64,000 nucleotides of DNA, from the NCBI RefSeq assembly GCF_029869545.1, contig NZ_JARWQD010000183.1:1-64000 (forward strand). The letters are read 5' to 3'. Under the pieces are notes generated by a model. It was not told where the DNA came from, did no database searches, and worked only from the letters and a program-made list of their open reading frames with translations. The DNA comes from Nocardia wallacei. Its GTDB lineage: Bacteria; Actinomycetota; Actinomycetes; Mycobacteriales; Mycobacteriaceae. This document shows positions 16,946 through 27,000 of this stretch, piece by piece. Both the position numbers and the translations under genes were made by a program. Every line of letters starts with the position of its first letter. Within the stretch, counting starts at the first letter, position 1.

Positions 16946-18226
16946 GTGGAAAAGCTTCTCGTCGTCGGTGCCGGACCGAAGGCCATGGCCGTCGCGGCGA
17001 AGGCTCGCGTACTGCGTGATCTGGGAATGCCTGCGCCGCAGGTGATCGTGGTGGAGTCGCACACCGTGGGCGGCAACTGGCTGCCCAGCGGGGGATGGAC
17101 CGACGGTCAGCACCGGCTGGGGACCAGCCCGGAGAAGGATGTCGGGTTCCCGTACCACTCGACGTGGGCGCGCGGCCACAACCGGGCGATCAACGAGGCG
17201 ATGACGGCGTTCGGCTGGACCGCGTTCCTGATCGACCGCGGCACCTATGCCGAATGGGTGGACCGCGGCAAACCCAGCCCCCACCACCATGTTTGGGCCG
17301 AATACCTGCAATGGGTGGCGCGCAGGGCCGAGGTGCGGCTGATCAACGGCACGGTGTCGAGCATCTCGCCCGCCGGTGACGGCTGGCGGGTCACGGTCAC
17401 CGGAACCGAATCCGGCACCCGGATCGACGCGGACGGCGTCATGATCACCGGGCCCGGCAGCAGCCGCCGCGCACTCGCCGAGCACCCGAAGATGTTGAGT
17501 ATCGCGGACTTCTGGGACCTGGCCGGGAAGCGCCGGTTGCCGCCGTCGTCGCGGGCCGCGGTCATCGGCGGCGGCGAGACGGCGGGCTCGGCGGTGGACG
17601 AGCTGGTCCGGCACGACGTGCTCACCGTCGCGGTGATCTCGCCCGCGGCCACCATCTACACCCGCGGCGAAAGCTACTTCGAGAACTCGCTGTTCAGCGA
17701 TCCCACCACGTGGGCCGGGCTGACCCTGCGCGAGCGCCGGGACGTCATCCGCCGCACCGATCGCGGCGTGTTCTCGGTCGCGGTGCAGGAGAACGTGCTC
17801 GGCGACAACCGGGTGCATCACCTGCAGGGCCGGGTGGTGCGGACGGCCGACCACGGTGACGGCATCGGGCTCACGCTGCGCAACGAGCTGCGGCCGGATC
17901 AGGAGCACAACTTCGATCTGGTCGTCGACGCGACCGGTGGTCAGCCGCTGTGGTTCTGCGATCTGTTCGATTCGGACACTTCGGATCTGGTCGAACTCGC
18001 CGTCGGCGGGCCCCTCACCCCGGAGCGCCTGGAGTCGTCGATCGGCTACGACCTCGCGGTCACCGGGCTCGACGCGAAGCTGTATCTGCCGAATCTGGCG
18101 GCCGTGGCGCAGGGCCCGGGATTCCCGAATCTCAGTTGCCTGGGGGCGTTGTCGGATCGGGTGCTGGGAGCCACGGTGACCGTGGATGATTCGGCCGCGG
18201 GGTTGTCCCGGCTGGCGAGATCGTAG
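16946..18226 (+). CDS. nbtG: Lysine N6-monooxygenase of siderophore pathway (MbtG/NbtG-like)
   Basis: I choose GTG 16946 (GGAG seven bases upstream); longer readings run back through the iron box. The 426-residue flavoprotein follows M. tuberculosis MbtG (about 431 residues) along its length: FAD site 'VVGAGPKAMAVAAKA' with the family's unusual GAGPKA, 'NWLPSGGWTDG', 'RLGTSPEKDVGFPY', NADPH site 'VIGGGETAGSAVDEL', 'ENSLFSDPTTWAGLT' and 'GPGFPNLSCLGLLSDRVLG'-like C terminus. It hydroxylates the epsilon-nitrogen of lysine (free or assembled) with NADPH and oxygen, giving hydroxamate ligands for iron. It is eight bases upstream of an NRPS gene and controlled by iron box 2. Confidence 0.92.
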   Translation: MEKLLVVGAGPKAMAVAAKARVLRDLGMPAPQVIVVESHTVGGNWLPSGGWTDGQHRLGTSPEKDVGFPYHSTWARGHNRAINEAMTAFGWTAFLIDRGTYAEWVDRGKPSPHHHVWAEYLQWVARRAEVRLINGTVSSISPAGDGWRVTVTGTESGTRIDADGVMITGPGSSRRALAEHPKMLSIADFWDLAGKRRLPPSSRAAVIGGGETAGSAVDELVRHDVLTVAVISPAATIYTRGESYFENSLFSDPTTWAGLTLRERRDVIRRTDRGVFSVAVQENVLGDNRVHHLQGRVVRTADHGDGIGLTLRNELRPDQEHNFDLVVDATGGQPLWFCDLFDSDTSDLVELAVGGPLTPERLESSIGYDLAVTGLDAKLYLPNLAAVAQGPGFPNLSCLGALSDRVLGATVTVDDSAAGLSRLARS

Positions 18227-18234
18227 GTGCTGTC

Positions 18235-21200
18235 ATGTCGTTGACCGCGAGCGAACGCCGAATCTGGTTCCTGCACAGGCGCGATCCGGAGGACGTCGCC
18301 CTCACCGTGCGCGCCACCTATCGACTCACCGGTGCGCTCGACATCGCGCGCCTGCGGGCGGCCGTGGGCGCGGTGGCCGCTCGGCACGAGGTGTTGCGCA
18401 GCGTGCACCGGGCGGGCGCCGACGGCGAGCCGGAGCGGACCGTCCGCGCGGATCTGTTGCCGTCGTGGGAGTTTCACGACGTGTCCGGCCTGCCGGAGCC
18501 CGGCCGGACGGTGCGGGTGCGGGTGCTCGCGCGCCGGGTGGCGGCGCGGCCGTTCGACCTCGGCGACGAGGCGCCGCTGCGGTGCGCTCTGATCCGTTGC
18601 GGCGCAGTGGAATACCGGTTCGTCGTGGTGGCCCACGCCATCGCCTGGGACGAGCGTTCCTGGCAGGTGCTGCACGCCGAGCTGACCGCCGCGTACAACG
18701 GGGACGCGATGCCCGGTGAACGCGTCACCGAGATCGCGGACCGGACGCTGCCGGAGGAGGCGGCGGTCGAGTACTGGCGCGGTCTGCTGCGTCCGCCACC
18801 GCAACCACTCGACATACCCGGCCGGACAACGCTTCCCGGGCCGGGATCCGGACCGGCCGGATATGCCGCGCGGTCGCTTCCGGCCGGGCTCGCGGACCGG
18901 CTGCGCGCCTTCGCCGCCACACACGAGGCCGATCCGGCCGCGGTGCTGCTCGCCGCCTGCGAACTGGTCGTGTACCGCTACTGCGCGGCCGCCGACTTCC
19001 TGATCGCGGTGCCGGTCCCGGTGCGCGACGACGCCGCCGACGCGCTCGGCAACCACGACAATCTGCTGCTGATGCGGGCGACACCCGCCGAGGACGGCAC
19101 CTTCACGCGCTTCGCCGCCGCCGTCCGGGATTCCTGGGCCGCGGGCCTGCGTCATCGGCGGGCCGGTATCGATCGGGTGGTGCGGGAGTTGCGTCCGGAC
19201 CGCTCCGACGGCCGGGACGGACTGGAACACCTGGTGCGCCTCGGATTCGGGGTGCGCGACGACGACGCGGGTTTCGGCTTCGCCGGTGTCACCGCGGACC
19301 GCCTCGAACTCGGTCACCCGGCGCAGCGAATTCCGTTGCAGCTGACCATGGTCCGGCGCGACGGCGAGATCGCGCTGGAGGCCCGGTATCGCGCCGACGC
19401 CTTCGACCAGCGACTGGTGGACCAGCTGCTGACCCATTGCCTGCGGCTGCTCGACGGCGCGCTCGCGGAGCCGGACCGCCGCCTGGGTGAGCTGGACATG
19501 TTCGACCGTGCGGAGCGAGCGGACCTGCTGGCCCGATCGCACGGCGAACTGGTCGCGGCCGCACCGGCCACGCTGGTGGAGATGTTCGAACGCCGGGCCG
19601 CGCGGCTGCCGGACGTCACGGCGGTGATCGCCGCGACCGGTGGGCCGGAGTTCACCGAGTTCACCTACGCCGAGCTGGCGCGCCGGTCGAATCGCCTGGC
19701 GCACTGGCTGATCGGGCAGGGCATCGGCAGCGAGGACCTCGTCGGCCTGCGCATGCCGACCGGCGCGGACTTCGTGATCGGGGTGCTCGCCGTGCTCGGG
19801 GCGGGTGCGGCGTACCTGCCGATCGATCCGGACGCCCCGGATCAGCAGCAGGACTTCATGATTGCCGAGGCCCGGCCGCGAATCGTGCTCGGACCGGAGG
19901 AGTTGCTGTCCGCCGAGCGGGCCGCGCGCGGCCTGCCGGAGTCGGCGCCCACCGATGCCGACCGGGTGCGACCGCTGCGGCCGGAGAACTTGGCCTACGT
20001 CATCTACACCTCGGGCTCGAGCGGGCTCCCGAAGGGCGTGCCCGTGGCGCATGCCGCGATCGCCGACCACGTCGAGGGATTCTGCGCGCAGTGGGGGCTG
20101 ACGGCCGGGGATCGGTTGCTGCAGACGTCGCCGACCACCTTCGACGCCTCCCTGATCGAGATGTTCGGCCCGCTGACCGTCGGTGCGTGCCTGGTGATTC
20201 CGAAGCCCCGCGCGCTCGCGGACATCGCCTACGTCGCCGATGTGATCGCCCGCCACCGCGTGAGCGTGCTGCACATGGTGCCGTCGATGCTGCGCACGCT
20301 GCTGACCCTGCCCGAGGCCACGCGATGGCGCTCGTTGCGTCAGGTCCCGGTCGGGGGCGAGGCGCTGCACGGCGACGTGGCGGACAGGTTCGCCGGGGTG
20401 TTCGATGCCGAGCTGCGCAATCACTACGGCCCCACCGAGGCGGTGGTGTCCTCGACGCATCTGAGCGTGCAGGGCCCGCAGGGCACCCGGATCGTTCCCA
20501 TCGGCGCGCCCAATCGCAACGTGTACGTCTACCTGCTCGACGCCCGCCTGCGCCTGGTGCCCGCCGGGGTTGTGGGTGAAATCTACTTGGGCGGAGCGCA
20601 ATTGGCGCGCGGATACCTGGACCGCCCCGGACCGGCGGCCGAGCGCTTCGTGCCGGATCCGTTCCGGCCGGGACAGCGGCTGTATCGCACCGGCGACCTG
20701 GCGCGCCGCAACCTCGACGGCGAACTCGAATTCCTCGGGCGCGTAGCGGATCTGGCGAAGGTGCGCGGTTACCGGATCGAGCTGGGCGAGGTGCAGGCCG
20801 CCCTCGTGAGCCACCCGAGCGTGCGGCACTGCCTGGCCGAGGTGGTCGCCGATCCGCGGCACGGTGCGATGCTCGCGGCCTATGTGGTGCCCGCGCCCGA
20901 CGAGCAGATCGACGTGGCGCAGCTGCGGGCCCACGCGTCGGCGACGTTGCCGCGCTACATGATTCCCTCCGGGTTCGCGGTGATCGACGACATTCCGCTC
21001 ACCGCGCACGGCAAGCTCGACCGCGCGGCGCTGCCGCCGCCGCGGCACGCCCCGGCGGTCCGGTACCGGGAGCCCGCGACGGCCACCGAATCGCGCGTCG
21101 CGGAACTGTTCGGCGAGCTGCTCGGCCGGGACGCGGTCGGCGGGGACGATTCCTTCTTCGAACTCGGCGGCCATTCGTTGCTGGCGGCCCGGTTGGTGGC

Positions 21201-21345
21201 CGCGCTGCGCACCGAGTTCGGAGTCGAACTCGAGGCCGGGCTGCTGTTCGAGACGGCGACGGTGTCGGGCCTGGCCGCGCTGATCGAATCCGCCGCGGTA
21301 CACGGTGCGTCGCTGTCCGCAGGGCACCCGATGAGCACGGGCTAA
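18235..21345 (+). CDS. NRPS, C*-A-T, condensation domain lacking catalytic His
   Basis: The 1036-residue protein has a condensation domain (~1-430), an adenylation domain (~450-930, with YTSGSSGLPKG, NHYGPTE, YRTGD and the lysine in AHGKLDR) and a thiolation domain (FELGGHSLL, phosphopantetheine site at Ser981). The C-domain active site, normally HHxxxDG, reads HAIAWDE: the second, catalytic His is Ala and the Gly is Glu. It may therefore not form a bond in the usual way. By eye the specificity residues read D-A-I-H-P-G-H-V-S-K, which I do not recognise. There is no thioesterase. It follows the mbtG-like gene after eight bases, and the next gene begins a new unit behind iron box 3, whose first base is 2 bases past its stop. 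Confidence 0.88.
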   Translation: MSLTASERRIWFLHRRDPEDVALTVRATYRLTGALDIARLRAAVGAVAARHEVLRSVHRAGADGEPERTVRADLLPSWEFHDVSGLPEPGRTVRVRVLARRVAARPFDLGDEAPLRCALIRCGAVEYRFVVVAHAIAWDERSWQVLHAELTAAYNGDAMPGERVTEIADRTLPEEAAVEYWRGLLRPPPQPLDIPGRTTLPGPGSGPAGYAARSLPAGLADRLRAFAATHEADPAAVLLAACELVVYRYCAAADFLIAVPVPVRDDAADALGNHDNLLLMRATPAEDGTFTRFAAAVRDSWAAGLRHRRAGIDRVVRELRPDRSDGRDGLEHLVRLGFGVRDDDAGFGFAGVTADRLELGHPAQRIPLQLTMVRRDGEIALEARYRADAFDQRLVDQLLTHCLRLLDGALAEPDRRLGELDMFDRAERADLLARSHGELVAAAPATLVEMFERRAARLPDVTAVIAATGGPEFTEFTYAELARRSNRLAHWLIGQGIGSEDLVGLRMPTGADFVIGVLAVLGAGAAYLPIDPDAPDQQQDFMIAEARPRIVLGPEELLSAERAARGLPESAPTDADRVRPLRPENLAYVIYTSGSSGLPKGVPVAHAAIADHVEGFCAQWGLTAGDRLLQTSPTTFDASLIEMFGPLTVGACLVIPKPRALADIAYVADVIARHRVSVLHMVPSMLRTLLTLPEATRWRSLRQVPVGGEALHGDVADRFAGVFDAELRNHYGPTEAVVSSTHLSVQGPQGTRIVPIGAPNRNVYVYLLDARLRLVPAGVVGEIYLGGAQLARGYLDRPGPAAERFVPDPFRPGQRLYRTGDLARRNLDGELEFLGRVADLAKVRGYRIELGEVQAALVSHPSVRHCLAEVVADPRHGAMLAAYVVPAPDEQIDVAQLRAHASATLPRYMIPSGFAVIDDIPLTAHGKLDRAALPPPRHAPAVRYREPATATESRVAELFGELLGRDAVGGDDSFFELGGHSLLAARLVAALRTEFGVELEAGLLFETATVSGLAALIESAAVHGASLSAGHPMSTG

Positions 21346-21346
21346 A

Positions 21347-21365
21347 TCAGGTTAGCCTAACCTGG
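21347..21365 (+). promoter_or_regulatory. IdeR/DtxR-type iron box 3
   Basis: TCAGGTTAGCCTAACCTGG contains a perfect palindrome (CAGGTTAG-C-CTAACCTG) and is the best iron box in the window. It lies 50 bases before the binding lipoprotein gene and should control the whole lipoprotein-NRPS-transporter operon. Confidence 0.85.
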
Positions 21366-21414
21366 GCTATAGTTTGCGCAGTTGCGCGGTTTTCGAGGGC
21401 AAGGAGTGGTCCGC

Positions 21415-22440
21415 ATGAGGTCAGGCCGAAAAGCGGAGAGACGGAACCGGCGTGGAGCCGTTCGCAAGTCGATCGAACGGATCGGATTCGCCGCCGTCGC
21501 ACTGACATTGGCGGTCACCGTGGCGGGCTGCGGTTCCGACTCCGACTCCGGTGCCTCGGGCAGCGGCGACGGCGGCGCGGTGACCATCAAGCACCGGCTG
21601 GGGGAGACCACCGTCGAGGGGACGCCGCAGCGGGTGGTGACCATCGGCAACCAGTGGCTCGATGCCGCGCTGGCGCTGCAGGTCACACCGGTCGGCTACG
21701 TGGATATGGTCGCGGCCGGGACCAACACCAAGGCGCCCTGGGAACCCGAATCCCTCGGTGACGCCAAGCAGCTCTCGCCGAGCGGCAATATGGTCGAACA
21801 GATCGCCGCGCTGAATCCGGATCTGATCCTGGTCCCGTCCTACGGTGTCGACAAGTCGTCCTACGACCAGCTGTCCAAGCTCGCGCCCACGATCGGCGCG
21901 GTGAGCGAGGGCGTGCAGGTCGACCTGTGGACCGACGACGTCACCACGCTCGGCAAGGTGCTGCACAAGCAGGAGCAGGCCGACAAGGTGATCGCCGACG
22001 TGAACGGCCGCATCGACGAGCTGGCGAAGAAGTACCCGGGCCTGCGGGGCAAGACCTACCTGACCACCATGCTGACGGGTCCCGCGCAGCTGATGGTGCT
22101 CGCGGACCCCAAGGACGGCTCCGCGAAGCTCTTCGAGCAACTGGGCCTGCGCATTCCGGATCGGTTCGTGCAGGAGGCCGGGAAGGCGGGCGGTCGGCTC
22201 GCGCTCTCGCCCGAACGGCTCGCCGACCTGACCTCGGACCTGCTGGTCGCGAGCGCCATGCCCGGCATGGAGGAGAACTTCAAGGGGCTGCCGGGGTACG
22301 CGCAGCTCCCGTCGGTGCGGTCCAACGGCCTCGCCTTCGTCGACGCGGCGACCATCAACGCGATCAACACCCCGACCGCCCTGTCGGTTCCGTTCGTGCT
22401 CGGCAAGCTCGAGCCGGCGCTGGCGAACGTCGCGAAGTAG
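21415..22440 (+). CDS. Ferric-siderophore ABC transporter substrate-binding lipoprotein (FecB/FepB-like)
   Basis: The 341-residue protein starts at ATG 21415, eight bases after AAGGAG. It has an N-terminal basic region, a hydrophobic stretch and a lipobox VAGC (Cys near residue 39), followed by a Ser/Gly/Asp-rich linker. The mature part is a periplasmic-binding-protein fold of the FecB type: 'TVEGTPQRVVTIGNQWLDAAL', 'EQIAALNPDLILVPSYG', 'AVSEGVQVDLWTDDV', then a second lobe after a long alpha helix. Such proteins hold ferric siderophore outside the membrane for an importer. It heads an operon ending in the IrtA/IrtB-like genes, which suggests it hands ferric siderophore to them, although classical FecCD permeases are not seen here. 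Confidence 0.88.
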   Translation: MRSGRKAERRNRRGAVRKSIERIGFAAVALTLAVTVAGCGSDSDSGASGSGDGGAVTIKHRLGETTVEGTPQRVVTIGNQWLDAALALQVTPVGYVDMVAAGTNTKAPWEPESLGDAKQLSPSGNMVEQIAALNPDLILVPSYGVDKSSYDQLSKLAPTIGAVSEGVQVDLWTDDVTTLGKVLHKQEQADKVIADVNGRIDELAKKYPGLRGKTYLTTMLTGPAQLMVLADPKDGSAKLFEQLGLRIPDRFVQEAGKAGGRLALSPERLADLTSDLLVASAMPGMEENFKGLPGYAQLPSVRSNGLAFVDAATINAINTPTALSVPFVLGKLEPALANVAK

Positions 22441-22473
22441 ACGCGGTACCGGGTCGCCGAGGAAGGATCTTTC

Positions 22474-24081
22474 ATGCCTGATCACAAGGGTATCCCGCTG
22501 TCGCTGTCGCAACAGGCGGCACTGCTGCCGGAGCGGCTGCGAAAGGCGGTGGCAGCCAATCTTTTCCGGGCGCTGGAACTGCCCGGCGACCACGACGCCA
22601 CGGCACTGGCCGCGGCGGCGGACGCGGTGGTCGCCGAGCACGAGATCCTGCGCACCGTGTACCCGCAGGGCCGCCGGATGCCGAGCGGCCAGGTGGTCGA
22701 CGCGCCCGAGGGAGTGCTCGAGCGCGTCGATACGCCAGCCGACGGTTTGGAGGCCGCGCTGGAGGCCGATGCCCGGCACCGGTTCGACCTGACGCAGCAG
22801 CCGCCCGTGCGAATCCGCCTGCACCGCATGCCCGATCGCCGGGTGCTCTCGATCGCGGTACATCCGGTCGCCGCGGACGATGCGGCGCTGGACCTGCTGG
22901 TGGAGCGCCTGCTGTCCGGCCCCGCCGCAGCCACCGGGACGCGCGGCTACAGCGACTACGGCGCTGCCCAGCTGCGCAACCTGACCGCCACCGCGGACTC
23001 CGATCCCGATGTGGCGTACTGGGTCGGGCGTCTCGCGGATCTGCCCGCCCCGCTGCTGCCGATGTCGGCGGCGACCTTGGCGCACAGCAGCTTCCGGCTC
23101 GACACCGGCACCGTCGCCGGGCTCACCGGGTCCGATCGCACGGCGGGCTTCGCCGCGCTGGTGAGTCGCGCGCTGTACGAGGCCGGTGCCGGTACGGATA
23201 TCGCGGTCGGCATCGTCGATCCCGCCCGGCCCGATGCGGAGGCCGAGAAGGTCATCGGCAACTTCGCCAATTACCTTGTGCTGCGGCAGGACCCGTCCGG
23301 CGGCCGCACACCCGCGGAGCTGATCGGCGCCGCGGCCGAGGCGACCGCCGAGGCGCGCGCCCATGCCGGGGTGCGCATCGAACGGCTCACCCACCTGCTG
23401 CGCGGCAATGCCGCGGACGATCCGCTGTTCCAGGTGCTGGTGGCGGTGCGCGACGAGGGTGGCGCCCGGGAACTCGTGCGTCACCCGGCGCGGCCCCGCG
23501 GGATCGGCCTGACCTTCGATATCGCGCTCGGTGGCGACGGTGCGACGGTGACGGTCGGATACCCGGACTTCCTGGCCGGGCAGCCGCAGGTGGACGAGTT
23601 CGTCGAACACCTCGAACTGCGCTGCCGCGAGTGGGGTGCGGCGCCGGATGCCGCCCTGCCCGAGTCCCCGGACTTCCTCGAACTGTTCGTGCCGCCGTCG
23701 GCACCGGCCGTCGCGATGGGCGAATCGGGGCTGGGCGGGCCGCCGCAGACCGACGCCGAACGCGTTGTGGTGGAGGCCATCCGGGAGATTCTGGAGCTGG
23801 ACGAGGACGACGAGATCGGCCGCGAGGACACGTTCTTCTCGCTGGGCGGCGACAGCATCGCCGCGCTGAAACTGGTCACCGTGCTGGCGCAGCAGGGCCA
23901 TGCGTTGCAGGTACAGACGGTGTTCGGATATCCGGTCATTCACGAATTGGCCGCGCAGCTCACCGAATTCGACGGCGGGCAGGCGGCCGCCGCTCCCGTG
24001 CCCGAGTCGGCGCCGATGAGCGCGTCCGGACTGGACGCGGACACGCTCGGCGCGCTCGGCAAGAGGTTCGCGGGTCGATGA
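22474..24081 (+). CDS. Stand-alone C*-T NRPS protein (no adenylation domain)
   Basis: The 535-residue protein has a condensation-like domain (~1-430) and a thiolation domain (FFSLGGDSIAALKL, Ser461), with no adenylation domain between them. The C-domain active-site region reads HPVAADD where HHxxxDG is expected, so the catalytic second His is Pro and the Gly is Asp. The rest of the fold is kept, for example 'VGIVDPARPDAEAEKVIGNFANYLVLR', so it may still bind a carrier protein. The thiolation domain keeps its serine and must be loaded in trans or take a chain from another module. It lies 33 bases after the lipoprotein gene and overlaps the next NRPS by four bases (ATGA). Confidence 0.83.
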   Translation: MPDHKGIPLSLSQQAALLPERLRKAVAANLFRALELPGDHDATALAAAADAVVAEHEILRTVYPQGRRMPSGQVVDAPEGVLERVDTPADGLEAALEADARHRFDLTQQPPVRIRLHRMPDRRVLSIAVHPVAADDAALDLLVERLLSGPAAATGTRGYSDYGAAQLRNLTATADSDPDVAYWVGRLADLPAPLLPMSAATLAHSSFRLDTGTVAGLTGSDRTAGFAALVSRALYEAGAGTDIAVGIVDPARPDAEAEKVIGNFANYLVLRQDPSGGRTPAELIGAAAEATAEARAHAGVRIERLTHLLRGNAADDPLFQVLVAVRDEGGARELVRHPARPRGIGLTFDIALGGDGATVTVGYPDFLAGQPQVDEFVEHLELRCREWGAAPDAALPESPDFLELFVPPSAPAVAMGESGLGGPPQTDAERVVVEAIREILELDEDDEIGREDTFFSLGGDSIAALKLVTVLAQQGHALQVQTVFGYPVIHELAAQLTEFDGGQAAAAPVPESAPMSASGLDADTLGALGKRFAGR

Positions 24082-27000
24082 GCGACGGGATCCTCGATGT
24101 CGTGGCGCTGTCCCCGCTGCAGCGGGGGCTGTACTCGGTCAGCCGGATATCGGACGGAATCGACCCCTACCTGGTGACTTTCGCGGTGCGGGTGGACGAG
24201 CTGTCCGACCTGTCCACGCTGCGGGCGGCGTTCGACGCGGTGCTGGAGCGGTATCCGCACCTCGCGGGCGCGGTGGTCGCCGACGATCTGCCGCATCCGG
24301 TGCTGGTCGTCCCCGCGTCCGGCCGGATCGGCTGGGACGAGGTGGATCTGCGCGACGCCGAGGATCCCGAACAGGCCGCCTGGGACATCTACTGGAACTC
24401 GGGCCGCTACCGGCTGGACCTGGACAACGGGCCGCTGTTCCGGGTGACGGCGGCCAGGGTGGCCGAGCACGCCTACGAATTGATCTGCACGGCACACCAT
24501 CTCGTCATCGACGGGTGGTCCATTCCGCTGGTGTTCCAGGACCTCATCGCGATCCACCGCGGGCAGGGCGACACGCTGCCGCGCCCGCCCGCGCTGCGCG
24601 ACTACGCGGCCTGGCTGGCCACGCGGGACGCCCCGGCCGCGCTGGCGGCCTGGACCGCGGATCTGTCCGGGCTGGAACCGATGCCGATGGTGGCGCCGCC
24701 CGCGGAACCCGACCTGCCGGTCGTGGGCGAGGCCCGCATGGACCGCGCGGAGACCGAGCGGGTCGCCGCCTGGGCGCGCGGCCGCGGCCTGACCATGAAC
24801 ACCGTGCTCGAAATGGCCTGGGCCCGTATTCTTTCCAGCCTGACCGGCCGCGACGACGTGGTGTTCGGTCAGACCACCTCCGGCCGGGATGCGAGCCTGC
24901 CCGGCGCGGACCGCCTGGTCGGGGCCCTGGTCGCGACGATTCCGGTGCGTGTGGAGGTCGACGAGCGCGATGTCGAGGCGGTCGCCGCCGAACTGCAGCG
25001 GCGGGTGGCCCGGCTGCGCACCCACGAATTCGTCGGCATCGCGGAGATCACCCGCTGTGCCGGGGCCGGGCAGCTGTTCGACACGCTGCTGGTATTCGAG
25101 AACGTGCCCACCGGGTCGATGACCGCCGAGATGGAACTCGGGCACGGCGCCCGGATGCGGTCGCGGCGCATCGACTCACCGAGCCACTATCCGATCACGA
25201 TCGTGCCGATCGTCGAAGCGGGAGAACTGGTGAGCCGCACCGAGATCCGCCCGGACCTCGTGCAGCGATTCGACCCCGACCGGCTGGCGCGCCGGGTCCT
25301 GCACGTGGTGCGCGCAATCGTCGCGGGTGCCCGCTACTGCGACCTGGACGTGCTGCTCGACGACGAGCCCGCGGTACTGAGCGCGCCGAGCGAGGGCGTC
25401 ACGACAGCGCCGGAAGGGGCAGGCGGTGCATGGGCTTCGGTGCCGGGCAGTACGGGCGGCGCAGGGGATTCCGTGCCGGAGGCGCTGCTGCGGCAGGCCG
25501 ATCGTGTTGGCGATCGGGTTGCCGTGGTGGATGGCGAGGGGGAGCAGAGCTTCGGTGAATTCGCCGCGGCGGTAAGGGCATTGGCGGACGGGCTGCGGGC
25601 GCAGGGCGTGCGGCCGGGCGAGGCGGTGGCGGTCGTGCTGCCCCGGGACCGGCGGGTGCTGCAGGCGCCGTTCGCGGTCGCGCTTGCCGGTGGGATGAGC
25701 GTGCACGTCGATCCGGCCACTCCGGCCGAGCGCGTGGCGTACATGGTGCGGACGGCGGGGGCGCGGATCGTGCTCGCCGACGAATCGCTCACGGATTTGA
25801 TCGTCGAGGTGCGTGCCGAGGGCGTGGAATGCGTCCACGGTGTCGTCGCGCCCGACGGGCGGCTGCGGGTCCTCGGTGCGGGCGAGGCAGACGCCCCGGG
25901 CCCGGATCGGTCGAACCGCGTTGCGATCAACCGTCCGAACCCCGTTGCGGCCCATCCCGATACGCCGTTCTATACGGTCTTCACCTCCGGCACCACCGGG
26001 CGCCCGAAGGGCGTGGCGGTGTCACACCGTGCGCTGCTGAGCCACTGGGCCAACCACGAGCGGCGGATCTTCGCCCCGCTCACCGAGCGGGCCGGTCGGC
26101 AGCTGCGCATCGGGCACGGCTGGTCGACGGGTTTCGACGCCGCCTGGCAGCCGACGGTCGCGCTGCTGAGCGGGCACGCGGTCGTGCTGCTGAGCGAAGC
26201 CGAACGCATCGACGCCGAGCGGATCGTGGCGGCCGTCGAACAGCGCGGCATCGATATCTTCGACACGTCTCCGTCGATGCTGAGCCGCCTGATCGCCGCG
26301 GGCCTGTTCACCGAGCGCGACGGTGCCGAGCGCTGCCCGCTGGCGGTGCTGGCCCTCGGCGGGGAGGCGATCAGCCCGGACACCTGGAATCGGTTGCGCG
26401 CGTTGCCCGATACCCGCGTCATCAACTTCTACGGGCCCACCGAGGCCACCGTGGAGGCCCTGATGGCCGACGTGCACGAGCATCCGGCGCCGACCATCGG
26501 GCGGCCCTTCGACCGGATGACCGCCGAGGTCCTCGACCATCGGCTGCGCCCGACCCCGCCCGGCGGGCACGGTGAGCTGTACCTGTCCGGCGATCAGCTC
26601 GCCCTCGGATATCTGGGCCGACCCGGCGCGAGCGCGGCCGCCTTCGTGGCCGGGCCCGGCGGACGCCGCTACCGCACCGGCGATCTGGTCCGCCGCACCC
26701 CGGAACGCACGGTGATCTACGAGGGCCGCATCGACAGCCAGGTCAAGATCAACGGCTATCGCGTCGAACCGGACGAGGTCACCGTGGTGCTGCGGGAGCT
26801 GGACGGCATCGCCGATGCCGCCGCGCTCGCCTTCACCGAACGGGGACGCACCCGCTTGGGCGCGCTGGTCGTGGGAGACCTTCCGGTCCGGCAGATCCGC
26901 GCCGAACTGGTGCGTCGGCTGCCGCAGTTCCTGGTGCCGACCCGGATCGTCGCGGTGGAGCAGCTGCCGGTGAACCGCAACGGCAAACTCGACGGCCACG

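Noticed and set aside
18046-21327. 1093-codon open frame on the minus strand
   Set aside because: It lies entirely opposite the C-A-T NRPS and mbtG genes; high GC leaves long antisense frames and the sequence is rich in Arg/Gly/His without family motifs.
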